From positions 1 to 39,611 of the forward strand of contig NZ_VFIA01000045.1 of assembly GCF_014282275.1 (NCBI RefSeq): a stretch of 39,611 nucleotides of DNA, in the 5' to 3' direction. The DNA is from Spirosoma utsteinense. Its GTDB lineage: Bacteria; Bacteroidota; Bacteroidia; Cytophagales; Spirosomataceae. Shown one piece after another: positions 32,701 to 39,611 of this stretch. The notes under the pieces are model-generated. The model worked only from the letters and a program-made list of their open reading frames with translations, searched no databases and was not told the origin of the DNA. The number at the start of each line of letters is the position of its first letter. The first letter of the stretch is position 1. The position numbers were made by a program, and so were the translations under genes.

Positions 32701-34001
32701 ACCTCGTCCAAAGTGTTGCGATCGAGTAGGTGAAGCGATTCGAAGCGGGCATACAGGTTGTCCAGTTCACCGTTCATGTGTTCGGTGAGGATGTATGCTT
32801 TCTTGTCGTACAACTCCTGCCGGATCGCCATTTTTTCGCCCAGCAACTGGTGGTAAAACCGGGTAAAGCTGGTTTCGCTGCCCGTTCGGGTGAACAGGTT
32901 GTTGACCATCGACAGGTAGGCATAGCCCGTTGCACCCTGTACGGGCCAGTAGGCCGGGAACTCCTCGTCGTTTTGCAGGATTTTTTCCACCACAATATAT
33001 ACGTCCTCGCCCGCCATCTCCCGCAGTCGCTCCAGGTAACGCGTCGGGTCGCTGAGTCCGTCGATATGGTCGATACGCAGGCCGTGGAATACACCCGCTT
33101 CGATCAACGCTTTCGGTAATTTATGTACCTCGTCGAAAACTGCCGGGTCCTGAATATTCAGACAGATCAGGCCATTGACGGTGAAAAAGCGCCGGTAGTT
33201 GATCTGGCGATCCGTTTCTGCATGGTAACACAACCGATAAGCCTGTTCGTCGGCAATCTGCTGCATGGTTGCGGGAGTCGAGCTGACCGCTTTCAGGCAT
33301 TTCTTCAGAAACGAAAGGAAGGCAGTGTCCTTCTCCAGTTCGGCCAGCCGTGACTGGATACGCACCGAATGGGCTGAATACTCATCCGATTCGGTGATAG
33401 CCAGAGCCGCATCGATATCGTCGAGCAGTGGCTTGACGAGCTTGTCAGGACCGCCGGTTACCGCCTGAAAAATGGTGGCATACGAGCGCAGGTGGACCGG
33501 GTAAGCAGTGTCGTAGTAGGCCAGCATCAATCTGTCGGTTTCAAACGCCACCGCTAGCTCCCCTTTCTCTATGGTTTCGTCCAGCGACGATCCCAGAAAA
33601 GGAACCATAAGCCGACCGGCATGTACGGGACTTGTCCAGTCGATATCGAAGAAGGAAGCATAAGGCGATAACTGGCCTTTTTCCAGCACATCCATCAGCC
33701 AGCGATTGTTGGGATGGAAGGCCATGTGGTTGGGTACTATATCCTGCACCCACTTCATGCCCCGCCGGGTAAGCTCCTCGCTGATTGCCCTAAGCTGTGC
33801 TTCGGTACCGATTTCGGGGTTTATCCGCTGTGGATTGACAGAATCGTATCCGTGATCACTGCCCGGCGTTGCTTCGAAAATGGGCGAGGCATACACCGTC
33901 CGGACACCTAATTTGTCGAGGTACGGAATGATACGCTCGAAATCAGGAAAGGTAAAGTTCTGGTGAAATTGGATCCGGTAAGTTGAAACTGGATTGATCA
34001 T
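29757..34001 (-). CDS. treY: fused malto-oligosyltrehalose synthase (TreY) and 4-alpha-glucanotransferase (MalQ)
   Basis: One 1414-residue chain with two enzymes. Residues 1 to about 915 are TreY (GH13), which turns the reducing end of maltodextrins into a trehalose unit. Its core is WVQDIVPNHMAFH. The expected catalytic residues are the Asp in GLRIDHIDG (about 310), the Glu in VVEKIL (about 337) and the Asp in STHDTKRGED (about 580). Residues about 917-1414 are MalQ (GH77), starting GILLPVTSLPS. It has LRLDHFRAF (about 1212), VAEDLGE (about 1258) and TGTHDNN (about 1312). MalQ would rebuild long dextrins from the short ends TreY cannot use. I start at the ATG at 34001; ATG 34013 is possible. 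The gene overlaps treZ. Confidence 0.92.
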   Translation of the reverse strand: MINPVSTYRIQFHQNFTFPDFERIIPYLDKLGVRTVYASPIFEATPGSDHGYDSVNPQRINPEIGTEAQLRAISEELTRRGMKWVQDIVPNHMAFHPNNRWLMDVLEKGQLSPYASFFDIDWTSPVHAGRLMVPFLGSSLDETIEKGELAVAFETDRLMLAYYDTAYPVHLRSYATIFQAVTGGPDKLVKPLLDDIDAALAITESDEYSAHSVRIQSRLAELEKDTAFLSFLKKCLKAVSSTPATMQQIADEQAYRLCYHAETDRQINYRRFFTVNGLICLNIQDPAVFDEVHKLPKALIEAGVFHGLRIDHIDGLSDPTRYLERLREMAGEDVYIVVEKILQNDEEFPAYWPVQGATGYAYLSMVNNLFTRTGSETSFTRFYHQLLGEKMAIRQELYDKKAYILTEHMNGELDNLYARFESLHLLDRNTLDEVTPDLLRSAIAEFLIQCPVYRYYGNQMPLSEEETEAVRGIFGRIRTKKPKLTPAVDQLEIVFLEKPREGKTDYNDRVLRFYQRCMQFTGPLTAKGVEDTLMYTYNRFIGHDEVGDSPEYFGLTVNAFHQKMVDRQLQWPLALSATSTHDTKRGEDVRSRLNVLTDLTDEWINTVKSWQEITQSLKVEIDDDSLSDGLAPDANDEYFIYQTLVGAYPMPDQDEDDFPNRLTEYLQKAMREGKRNTNYSEPNQAYEDATKAYALKLLDRKKPFWKSFQAFHRRIADFGIVNSLAQVVLKCTCPGVPDVYQGCEGWDFSMVDPDNRRPVDFDLRQRSLDDLENRNDETLWPELWENRYDARIKQWLVHTLLKERNEEPDLFANGHYIPLEVEGRYKKHVLAFARRYERCWYVIAVPLGIAQLSNSQEADVLALDWQTTRIMLPPEAPKNWQHRLSAAKGKADKFLSVGELFSDLPLAVLRLEFAPTERSAGILLPVTSLPSAYGIGDFGPEATAFADFLSRSHQTYWQVLPLNPVDSGEGHSPYSANSSMAGSPLFISPDILIQEGLLTEADLAGQLLPQTDQVDFKAASRVKQALLDKAWQRFQQTGTAVDQRAFRRYCQQEAPWLDDYALYAVLKEAHSNEPWHQWPKAFRLRKPDALVKFREEQAEAIDKAKWFQFLFARQWDTLKTYCNSLGVRLFGDLPFYISYDSVDVWANPNLFSLDKEGKMTAIAGVPPDYFNADGQLWGMPVFRWDELKKQDYAWWIERLRKNMERYDLLRLDHFRAFADYWEVPAGEGTAIKGEWKPGPGADFFKVVKRELGELPFVAEDLGEINEAVYELRDAFDLPGMNVLQFAFGDEMPQSVNSLHHHRLNSVAYTGTHDNNTSRGWYRKDAQKEQREQLKVYTGQAVSEENVHTVLGRMTYASVAKIAILPMQDVLGLDESARLNTPASTSNNWSWRVMPNQLTAASEEQLREWTNLYDR

Positions 34002-35853
34002 AACGGTTGGCATAGATAATGAATGATTCGGGTTGTAACGTGATCGAGTCAGTGCCTGAAACCACGTCAGGTGCTGAACTGGTGCCGGACCTCGGTTGCC
34101 ATTGCGGATCAGCGGAATCGACTATTTTCTGCCAGCCATCCGCGTCGATGGGCAAGCTGACAGACTGGGACTGGCTGGCAAAGTTCATCAGGCAAAGCAC
34201 GGCCTGGTCTTCGTGCCAACGGTGGAGAAGCAGTGTTTGTTTGTCGGGGTCAGGAAAAACCGCCAGCTGCTTCCGTTCCAGCCGGTGAAGCGCTGGCAAC
34301 TGCCGGCGCAGGGCAATCAGGGTCTGGTAGTAGCGCAGCAGCGTCTGGTGTGACTCCTCCTGGAGATGTTCCCATTTGAGTTTCGTTTTCTCGAATGTTT
34401 CGTTGCTCTGGGGATCGGGCACGTCGCCATCCGAATGGAAACTGGCGAACTCCTTCTTCCGGCCTTCCCGTACGGCTTCCACCAGCTCAGGCTCCGTATG
34501 GCTGACGAAGTAATAAAATGGGCTGGTTTCTCCCCATTCTTCGCCCATGAACAGCATCGGTACATACGGACTGACCATAACCGCCCCGGCCAGGAGCCTG
34601 AGCATGTCGTAGCTAAACAACTGACTTGTCCGTTCCCCACCCTTGCGGTTTCCGACCTGATCGTGATTCTGCGAAAAGACGATAAACTGGCGACCGGGGT
34701 TGTTCTCGGCTTTCTGCCCGAAAATCTTATGGCGCTCGGCCGAGAATTGTCCATCATACACATACGCATCGGTATATGCCTTGGCCAGATCGGTGATGGG
34801 TTCAAAATCGGTGTAGTAGCCTTGCTTTTCCTCTCCGGCCGTCACCCGCAGGGCGTGGTGAAACTCATCTGTCCACTGCGCATCCATGCCATACCCCTGC
34901 TCGGTCAGCGGATTGATAAAGCGGGGATCGTTGAGGTCGTTCTCCACGATCAGGTGATAGGACCGACCGGTCGAATCCATAAGCTGGTCGACCTGTTGCC
35001 TGATCTCCTGTAAAATATGGACCGGGCTAAAGTCTTTGATAGCATGAACGGCGTCGAGTCGCAGGGCGTCGACGTGAAAATCCCGGAACCACATCAACGC
35101 ATTTTCCACTACGTAACGACGCACACCATCACACCAGGCATCGTCAAAATTAACGGCCTGCCCCCAGGGTGTACAGTATTTACCAGTCAGGTAGGGGCCA
35201 AACTCAGGCAGGTAATTTCCTTCCGGCCCGAAGTGGTTATAGACAATGTCGAGCACCACTGCAATGCCTTTGGCATGACAGCTATCGATGAGATGCTGTA
35301 GCCCACTGGCTCCCCCGTAGGTATTTTGAACAGCATACGGATAAACGCCATCATATCCCCAGTTACGCGAGTCCGAAAACTGGGCTACCGGCATGAGCTC
35401 AATGGCATTTACACCCAGGCTTTTCAGGTAGTCGAGTTTAGTCTCGATGCCTTCGAACGTACCTTCGGGGGTGAATGTGCCGGTATGGATTTCATACATC
35501 AGGTAGGCGTCGAGGGCCGGGTTTACCCAACCCTCATCGGTCCAGGAAAACGAGCGGATGTCTATAGCCTGAGACGGGCCATGAACACCCTGAGGCTGAC
35601 ACAACGAGGCCGGGTCCGGAAAATCGTTATCGCCATCGAGAACAAACGTATATAGATCCTGGGGCTGCAACTGACTGGTTTTTAGACACCAATGACCCAG
35701 TTCATCCCGTTTCAGGGGAATGGCCGACGACTGTCCGTACACTTTAACAGATACATGCGTGGCCAGCGGTGCCCACAGCACGATGCTTGCCTCCTGTGGA
35801 TCTGAAAAGGTAACGCCTATACCACGCTGATCGGTTTGTATTAGGTTTTGCAT
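33943..35853 (-). CDS. treZ: malto-oligosyltrehalose trehalohydrolase (TreZ)
   Basis: GH13 enzyme of 636 residues that cuts trehalose from malto-oligosyltrehalose made by TreY. An N-terminal E-set/CBM48-like domain (about 10-95, VTFSDPQEASIVLWAPLA) precedes the barrel. The barrel has IVYNHFGPEGNYL, then LRLDAVHAI (Asp near 266, nucleophile), LIVENDLNDP (Glu near 304, acid) and SQNHDQVGNR (Asp near 397). The tail runs about 20 residues past the usual end (ESFIIYAN) and overlaps the treY start by about 59 bases. With TreY it forms the TreYZ route from alpha-glucans to trehalose. No treX debranching gene is in the window. Confidence 0.95.
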   Translation of the reverse strand: MQNLIQTDQRGIGVTFSDPQEASIVLWAPLATHVSVKVYGQSSAIPLKRDELGHWCLKTSQLQPQDLYTFVLDGDNDFPDPASLCQPQGVHGPSQAIDIRSFSWTDEGWVNPALDAYLMYEIHTGTFTPEGTFEGIETKLDYLKSLGVNAIELMPVAQFSDSRNWGYDGVYPYAVQNTYGGASGLQHLIDSCHAKGIAVVLDIVYNHFGPEGNYLPEFGPYLTGKYCTPWGQAVNFDDAWCDGVRRYVVENALMWFRDFHVDALRLDAVHAIKDFSPVHILQEIRQQVDQLMDSTGRSYHLIVENDLNDPRFINPLTEQGYGMDAQWTDEFHHALRVTAGEEKQGYYTDFEPITDLAKAYTDAYVYDGQFSAERHKIFGQKAENNPGRQFIVFSQNHDQVGNRKGGERTSQLFSYDMLRLLAGAVMVSPYVPMLFMGEEWGETSPFYYFVSHTEPELVEAVREGRKKEFASFHSDGDVPDPQSNETFEKTKLKWEHLQEESHQTLLRYYQTLIALRRQLPALHRLERKQLAVFPDPDKQTLLLHRWHEDQAVLCLMNFASQSQSVSLPIDADGWQKIVDSADPQWQPRSGTSSAPDVVSGTDSITLQPESFIIYANRYDQSSFNLPDPISPELYLS

Positions 35854-36003
35854 AGCTATAGAGAATAAAGACGACGACTTGGTAGATAGTTGGCTGACAG
35901 CCCTCCGTATTATTGTTTAACCGGTCGATGGGAAAGGGGTTTAGCGCGTTGGTTGCGGATTGAGGAAACGGGATAACAAACCTCACCCCCCTTCTGTCGA
36001 TCG

Positions 36004-36417
36004 TCAGAGAAGCGCCAGCATCAGGCCATTGAGTTGACCGACCAGACTATCGAAGCCTGTTTGCCTCGGCAATACCAGCTCATACCCTGTCTGGCGGCAC
36101 TGGTCCTCGTCGACCGGCCGATCGGGTGCCGACAGAATAACTACTGGAATAGTTTGCCATGCCGGATTCCGACCCAAGGCAGCCAGCGCAGCATACCCTT
36201 CCCGCGCTACCATATGCCAATCCATAAGTAGCAGGGAAGGACGTGGATAAACCTCGCCCTGTAACGCATCGATCAGATCGGCCCGGTTTAAGAAAAAATA
36301 GAGTACAGCCCGAGGGTTGGCTTTACCGAAAGCCTGCCGGTATATATATGGATCATCTAACTGGTCGTTGGCTATAAAAATTATTGGTGTTCTGATCAAC
36401 TGACGCGCTGTTTCCAT
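36004..36417 (-). CDS. degenerate single-domain receiver protein
   Basis: 137 residues with the receiver fold only. Asp66 (LLLMDWHM) is at the phosphorylation site and Ser96 at the switch site. One acidic pocket residue is present (Asp18). The conserved Lys-Pro is missing: the segment reads VLPRQTG. Normal phosphorylation is therefore doubtful. There is no output domain. It lies between treZ and the GH1-like gene on the same strand, with a 24-base gap to the latter, so it could be co-transcribed with it. Confidence 0.75.
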   Translation of the reverse strand: METARQLIRTPIIFIANDQLDDPYIYRQAFGKANPRAVLYFFLNRADLIDALQGEVYPRPSLLLMDWHMVAREGYAALAALGRNPAWQTIPVVILSAPDRPVDEDQCRQTGYELVLPRQTGFDSLVGQLNGLMLALL

Positions 36418-36441
36418 CCCGTTTAGCAGCTTAGGTATTCG

Positions 36442-37800
36442 CTAAAAAGCTACTAGTGAATCGACCAGATCGGGCATCAAAACAGGCATGTGGCTCTCGG
36501 CCTGCCACCATCCGCGTCCCGGAGGTACCAGCGTTTCGATCGGCTCACCCGCTGCCAGGCGTTGAATCATCGGGACCAGATCGGTTGGTTCCGGACAGCC
36601 ACTACTGACATTGTAAACGCCGGGTTCATGACGGTTTTCCACCCGAGTCAGCAGACAATGCCAGTCATACAGGCCCAGCAACGCCCAGACCGACACGGCC
36701 TGTACGTCAACACCAAGCGTCCGGGCTTGCTGCGCCTGTTGCCAGATCTCACCCAGCCACCGCATCTGCTCCTCCACCCGATCACCCAGATGGGCTTCCG
36801 TAACGACGATTGGCAGGCCGTAGCGCTGCCAGGCTTCGAGCATCAAAGCACCAAGTCCCGCCCGCTTTTCCGGTGCTGCCCGTACTATCTCTGTATCGAC
36901 ATAGCGGTGCCGGCCGTTCCCGCCCCGCATATGGTCCGGGTAATTTTTCACGTTGTGATCCAGATAGCGCTCACTGGTAACGTAGTGGTTGACGCCAATG
37001 ATGGAGGGCGGGCAGGGATTATCGACCATGAACCACAGATCACGCTCACTGGCCCCTGACCAGCGCAGGTATTCCCACAAGGCATGGGTGGGGGTTACCA
37101 CACCACACAGCAGATCCCAGGTTAACCACCGGCGTTCGTTCTCCAGATCAGCCTGATAGCTCAGTCGCGGGGTGCTATGTATTTTACCCAGATCGTCGGT
37201 TTGTATCAACTGCGCATCGGGACGCACTTTCCTGATTTCGGCCATGGCCCGCACCGTGGCCCGACATTCGCGGAGCAGAATATCGACAAACACCTTACCG
37301 GATTTCCCGTGTGGATACCAATGGCCGTAAAGTCCGCCAAACCGGGCCGTCGTCAATGGCTCGTTAATGGGCGTATACCCGTCGATCCACGGGTAGCGCT
37401 CGGCTACCTGCCGGGCATAGCGGGCTAGTCCATACTCAAAATCCGGCGTGTCGTAGGTAGCATAGCGGGGCCCGCACCCATGGTGGACCAGCCCCGCAAT
37501 AGGGCGGACACCCAGCTCCCGCAGCCGCCCCAGCCGCTCATCGTTCCAGGTCCAGTCGAGTTCATCGGGGTGATTGGGTGCTGTCCTTTCCCAGAGGACG
37601 GGATACCGAAGGGTATTGATACCGAGGTTGGCTATGAGGTCTATATCGCCGGGCCGGTCGTGATGGCCACTTCGTTTAACCTGATCCTGGTAGACATCAC
37701 CAACCCGATTTACCGTGCATTCCAGGCCGCCCCACAAGGCAAGTTCCGTTTCTAAAGAAGTGCTTCCATTCGATTGCGTTCTTTTTCGGTTACTCATCAT
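36442..37800 (-). CDS. GH1-like glycoside hydrolase domain protein
   Basis: About 452 residues. It looks like a distant GH1 barrel. GGLECTVNRVGDVYQDQ and INTLRYPVLWERTAP are N-terminal features. The acid/base Glu is in GYTPINEPLTTARF (near 143) and the nucleophile Glu in PIVVTEAHLGD (near 334). Closely similar domains occur N-terminal to a dTDP-4-dehydrorhamnose reductase-like domain in longer proteins. Here the chain stops soon after that hydrolase part (GRGWWQAESHMPVL) with no Rossmann domain. I use the MM pair at 37800 as the start; the frame reaches 37860. No signal peptide, so it should be cytoplasmic. The substrate is unknown. Confidence 0.8.
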   Translation of the reverse strand: MMSNRKRTQSNGSTSLETELALWGGLECTVNRVGDVYQDQVKRSGHHDRPGDIDLIANLGINTLRYPVLWERTAPNHPDELDWTWNDERLGRLRELGVRPIAGLVHHGCGPRYATYDTPDFEYGLARYARQVAERYPWIDGYTPINEPLTTARFGGLYGHWYPHGKSGKVFVDILLRECRATVRAMAEIRKVRPDAQLIQTDDLGKIHSTPRLSYQADLENERRWLTWDLLCGVVTPTHALWEYLRWSGASERDLWFMVDNPCPPSIIGVNHYVTSERYLDHNVKNYPDHMRGGNGRHRYVDTEIVRAAPEKRAGLGALMLEAWQRYGLPIVVTEAHLGDRVEEQMRWLGEIWQQAQQARTLGVDVQAVSVWALLGLYDWHCLLTRVENRHEPGVYNVSSGCPEPTDLVPMIQRLAAGEPIETLVPPGRGWWQAESHMPVLMPDLVDSLVAF

Positions 37801-38084
37801 CGTTTTTGTTCGGCCTTGGTTGACAACCCAGGTCCTCCCATTGATACGATGAATCAACACGGGTCTATTTAGCTACGGCTGACTCCATTCATGGCGAGTG
37901 AGGGAACGGCCCATGCCCTACTAGGTGGTATGTATTGATCTGAGCATCTATAAAACCGCTATTGCTCAGCTTCAATGCAGCCTTTTAACCCGGCAGCAGG
38001 ACCGTTTGCTCACTAGTCGATAAACTATCTTCTATACAGACTGAAGAGCCGAGAGAATTGATCGAAAGCCATAATAATGACCTC

Positions 38085-38113
38085 CCGAAGGCAATCGTTG
38101 AGGGGGCCTTCGG
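38085..38113 (-). terminator. candidate hairpin after the response regulator gene
   Basis: CCGAAGGC (38085-38092) pairs with GCCTTCGG (38106-38113) over a 13-base loop, 42 bases past the gene's stop on the minus strand. No T-run follows. The rest of the 294-base gap 37861-38154 shows nothing else. Confidence 0.45.
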
Positions 38114-38154
38114 TGACGCATCACCTGTAGACGTAGCCTACGAACAGGATGTCT

Positions 38155-38583
38155 CTATGAAACCGTCGAAATAGTGACCTGCTTGTTCAACGACAACCAG
38201 TAGTAGCAGGTAGATACCAGCAATTGCCTGAGGGGTTCAAACCCGATAGGTTTCTGTAAAAATGAATTGGCACCCATCCGATAGCATTCCTCCATCTCCT
38301 CTTCGGAGGCATCGCTACTGACCATAACGACGGGAACGGTTTGCCAAAAAGGATGCTGTTTGAGCAACTGCAAAACCTGAGCCCCATCCTGACCGGGCAT
38401 GTGCCGATCCAGCAGAATCAAGCCCGGACGCTCCTGTGTTCGCAGAGCATGGTGTCTTAAATCGTTTCCACTTTCGAAAAAACGCAGCGTGTAGTCGGGT
38501 AGGAAACGCTTGAAAACGATTTGTACGAGCAACCGATAATCAGGCGAATCATCCACAATATATAACAAAGGGGTCTTTTCCAT
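38155..38583 (-). CDS. single-domain response regulator (Rcp1-like)
   Basis: 142 residues, receiver domain only. The full catalytic set is present: Asp11-Asp12 (YIVDDSPD), Asp59 (LILLDRHMPG), Ser89-Ser90 and Lys111-Pro112. The C-terminal helix ends in CYYWLSLN, the tail typical of Rcp1-like stand-alone regulators. With no output domain it should signal by protein contact with a kinase or relay partner. The partner kinase is not in the window. It is on the same strand as the other regulator genes but separated by a 441-base gap from the next. Confidence 0.9.
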   Translation of the reverse strand: MEKTPLLYIVDDSPDYRLLVQIVFKRFLPDYTLRFFESGNDLRHHALRTQERPGLILLDRHMPGQDGAQVLQLLKQHPFWQTVPVVMVSSDASEEEMEECYRMGANSFLQKPIGFEPLRQLLVSTCYYWLSLNKQVTISTVS

Positions 38584-38828
38584 GACCTGTCAAATACGTT
38601 AGTAGATATTGTAAAACAATTGACTACTACTACCGGACTTATTTTCATAATCACCATTGAGCTAATGGCCTGATCGACGTATATAGTTCAATAAGTACTG
38701 GGTAATGGGGTCAAGACACCAGCCAATTTACTCGAGAATGTACTTCTTTAATGCGAGCTATGGGATTTTTAGGCCGCCTAGCGACGGTCGGCCGTTGCCG
38801 TCAGCTAGTTGTAGTGACCTTTGAAGCT

Positions 38829-38884
38829 AATTGGCATGCCGCAGGTAGGCAACCTTTAGCACTCGTTGCGTACCTACGGCAATT
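38829..38884. repeat. imperfect inverted repeat in the gap between two response regulators
   Basis: GCCGCAGGTAGGCAAC (38839-38854) pairs with the complement of 38865-38880 at 14 of 16 positions. The arms extend through AATT on both sides with a small bulge. It lies in the 441-base gap 38584-39024, where no gene is supported. Confidence 0.5.
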
Positions 38885-38912
38885 GATTGGCTCACTGACT
38901 ATGAGCCAATCA
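38884..38912. repeat. 11-bp perfect hairpin
   Basis: TGATTGGCTCA (38884-38894) pairs with TGAGCCAATCA (38902-38912) over a 7-base loop. It touches the previous inverted repeat. Function is unknown. Confidence 0.55.
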
Positions 38913-38958
38913 CATAGTTCGCATTGCTTTAAAACTTGACTAATAGTCATCTCAGCCA

Positions 38959-39011
38959 GGATAGCTTCACCCGGTTAGCTAGATCAGATTGCTAACCGGG
39001 TGAAGCTATCC
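38959..39011 (-). terminator. long perfect hairpin after the last response regulator gene
   Basis: A perfect 21-bp stem (38959-38979 with 38991-39011) has an 11-base loop. It begins 13 bases past the regulator's stop on the minus strand. It lacks a T-run but resembles the other long gene-end hairpins of this window. Confidence 0.7.
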
Positions 39012-39024
39012 AGCCATCAGATTC

Positions 39025-39489
39025 CTACAGCGAGTAATGGGTAGTAGGCAGGGTAACTGTTTCCAGCCAGTAAAACCGTAAATCGTTGAAAAGGGTGATC
39101 CATCCTTGAAAATCGGTAGGTTTCAGGGCGTAAGAGGACACACCCAACTGGTAAGCTTCGGTAATGTCGGCATGGATACTGGACGAACTCAGCATAACGA
39201 TGGGTATGCGGTTGCAGGTAACGGGCATGGACTTGAAACGCCGTACAAAGCTTAGACCGTCTTTATTATCTGGCAAATACAGGTCCTGCAAAATAAGTTT
39301 TGGCATCTCCCATTCCTCCAGCAGCCAATCCTCAAGAAGCATCAGAGCCTCATCAGCGGAGGCAACACGTACAGGTACTGCTTCGGTAAACGAATTTGCC
39401 ATTGCTTTTTCCATCAATGTCCAATGATCGTCATTATCTTCAATGACGAGCACTTTTACTTTCTTCCGTTGAGATCTGTTCGTGTTCAT
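39025..39489 (-). CDS. single-domain response regulator (Rcp1-like)
   Basis: 154 residues, receiver only. Glu17 and Asp18 (LVIEDNDD) form the acidic pocket. Asp69 (LILQDLYLPDNKDG) is the phosphorylation site, Ser101 the switch residue and Lys123-Pro124 the conserved pair. The insertion around the phospho-Asp and the end LRFYWLETVTLP are hallmarks of Rcp1-like regulators, which usually work with phytochrome-type or hybrid kinases. A possible gene end lies 25 bases upstream on the same strand and could be a partner. Confidence 0.9.
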   Translation of the reverse strand: MNTNRSQRKKVKVLVIEDNDDHWTLMEKAMANSFTEAVPVRVASADEALMLLEDWLLEEWEMPKLILQDLYLPDNKDGLSFVRRFKSMPVTCNRIPIVMLSSSSIHADITEAYQLGVSSYALKPTDFQGWITLFNDLRFYWLETVTLPTTHYSL

Positions 39490-39514
39490 GGTTAAACGTT
39501 ATACTAATTCAAAA

Positions 39515-39610
39515 TCATAAAGACGCATTCAGAATGTAGGGAAAGCAAGTCAACTCGATGACTGTCTGCCGACCCGTGAATAACGCTTCAAGAACAGCCC
39601 GCAAACGTTG
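39515..39610 (-). CDS. possible C-terminal end of a protein (cut by window edge)
   Basis: On the minus strand a frame is open from 39610 to a TGA at 39515-39517 and gives 31 residues (…RLRAVLEALFTGRQTV…) that read like a protein end. It would stop 25 bases before the response regulator start. A second frame is also open over part of this stretch, so support is weak. Confidence 0.3.
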   Translation of the reverse strand, partial: QRLRAVLEALFTGRQTVIELTCFPYILNASL

Positions 39611-39611
39611 C

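Noticed and set aside
1..39611. tRNA, rRNA, CRISPR array, phage or transposase gene
   Set aside because: None could be recognised on reading both strands; a covariance-model search would be needed to exclude small RNAs.

Overview
The window looks like chromosomal DNA of a Bacteroidota bacterium, most likely a Spirosoma-like member of the Cytophagales. This is inferred from a SusC/RagA TonB-dependent transporter, few Shine-Dalgarno sequences, candidate TAnnTTTG promoter boxes, lipoproteins with Bacteroidota-type lipoboxes, and the mix of glycoside hydrolases, trehalose genes and Rcp1-like response regulators. I see no rRNA, tRNA, CRISPR array, phage or intact insertion sequence.

Left part (1-13.7 kb), carbohydrate scavenging. 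A gene end enters at the left edge (1-93). An orphan SusC-type transporter (106-3351, minus) follows, with no SusD partner next to it. Its upstream gap (3352-4163) holds a 161-bp element that looks like a REPIN: two inverted REP-like palindromes, each with an outer GTAG, around a duplicated 28-bp core. A PIG3-type quinone oxidoreductase and a DinB-like protein come next. A minus-strand glycan locus follows: ROK regulator, CxxS thioredoxin-fold protein, GH29 alpha-L-fucosidase and GH92 alpha-mannosidase. A divergent PQQ-type sugar dehydrogenase lipoprotein ends at a bidirectional terminator.

Middle part (13.7-29.7 kb), transport and stress. It contains a Kef-type antiporter with a KefF/KefG-like ancillary oxidoreductase, an MFS transporter, and a zinc alcohol/formaldehyde dehydrogenase paired with an unknown membrane-anchored protein. 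It also has a LytTR protein with a C-terminal degenerate receiver domain. A dense, mostly minus-strand stress cluster follows: manganese catalase, a Ser/Gly-rich exported protein, an SPW-repeat protein, a duplicated WGxxGxxG protein, an orphan SdhB, a YciE/YciF ferritin-like protein, a YhdF-type SDR, and several unknown small proteins and lipoproteins.

Right part (27.6-39.6 kb), trehalose synthesis and signalling. treZ overlaps a treY-malQ fusion gene. The same strand continues through an LLM-type flavin oxidoreductase, a small lipoprotein and a NUDIX hydrolase with very short gaps, which suggests one operon of about 8.2 kb. Upstream are three single-domain receiver proteins (one degenerate) and a GH1-like protein. 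The right edge may hold the end of another minus-strand gene.

Taken together, the right two thirds read as an oxidative, desiccation and osmotic stress region: peroxide removal, ferritin-like proteins, trehalose production from alpha-glucans, reactive-aldehyde enzymes and two-component output proteins. Many gene ends carry long, near-perfect hairpins.
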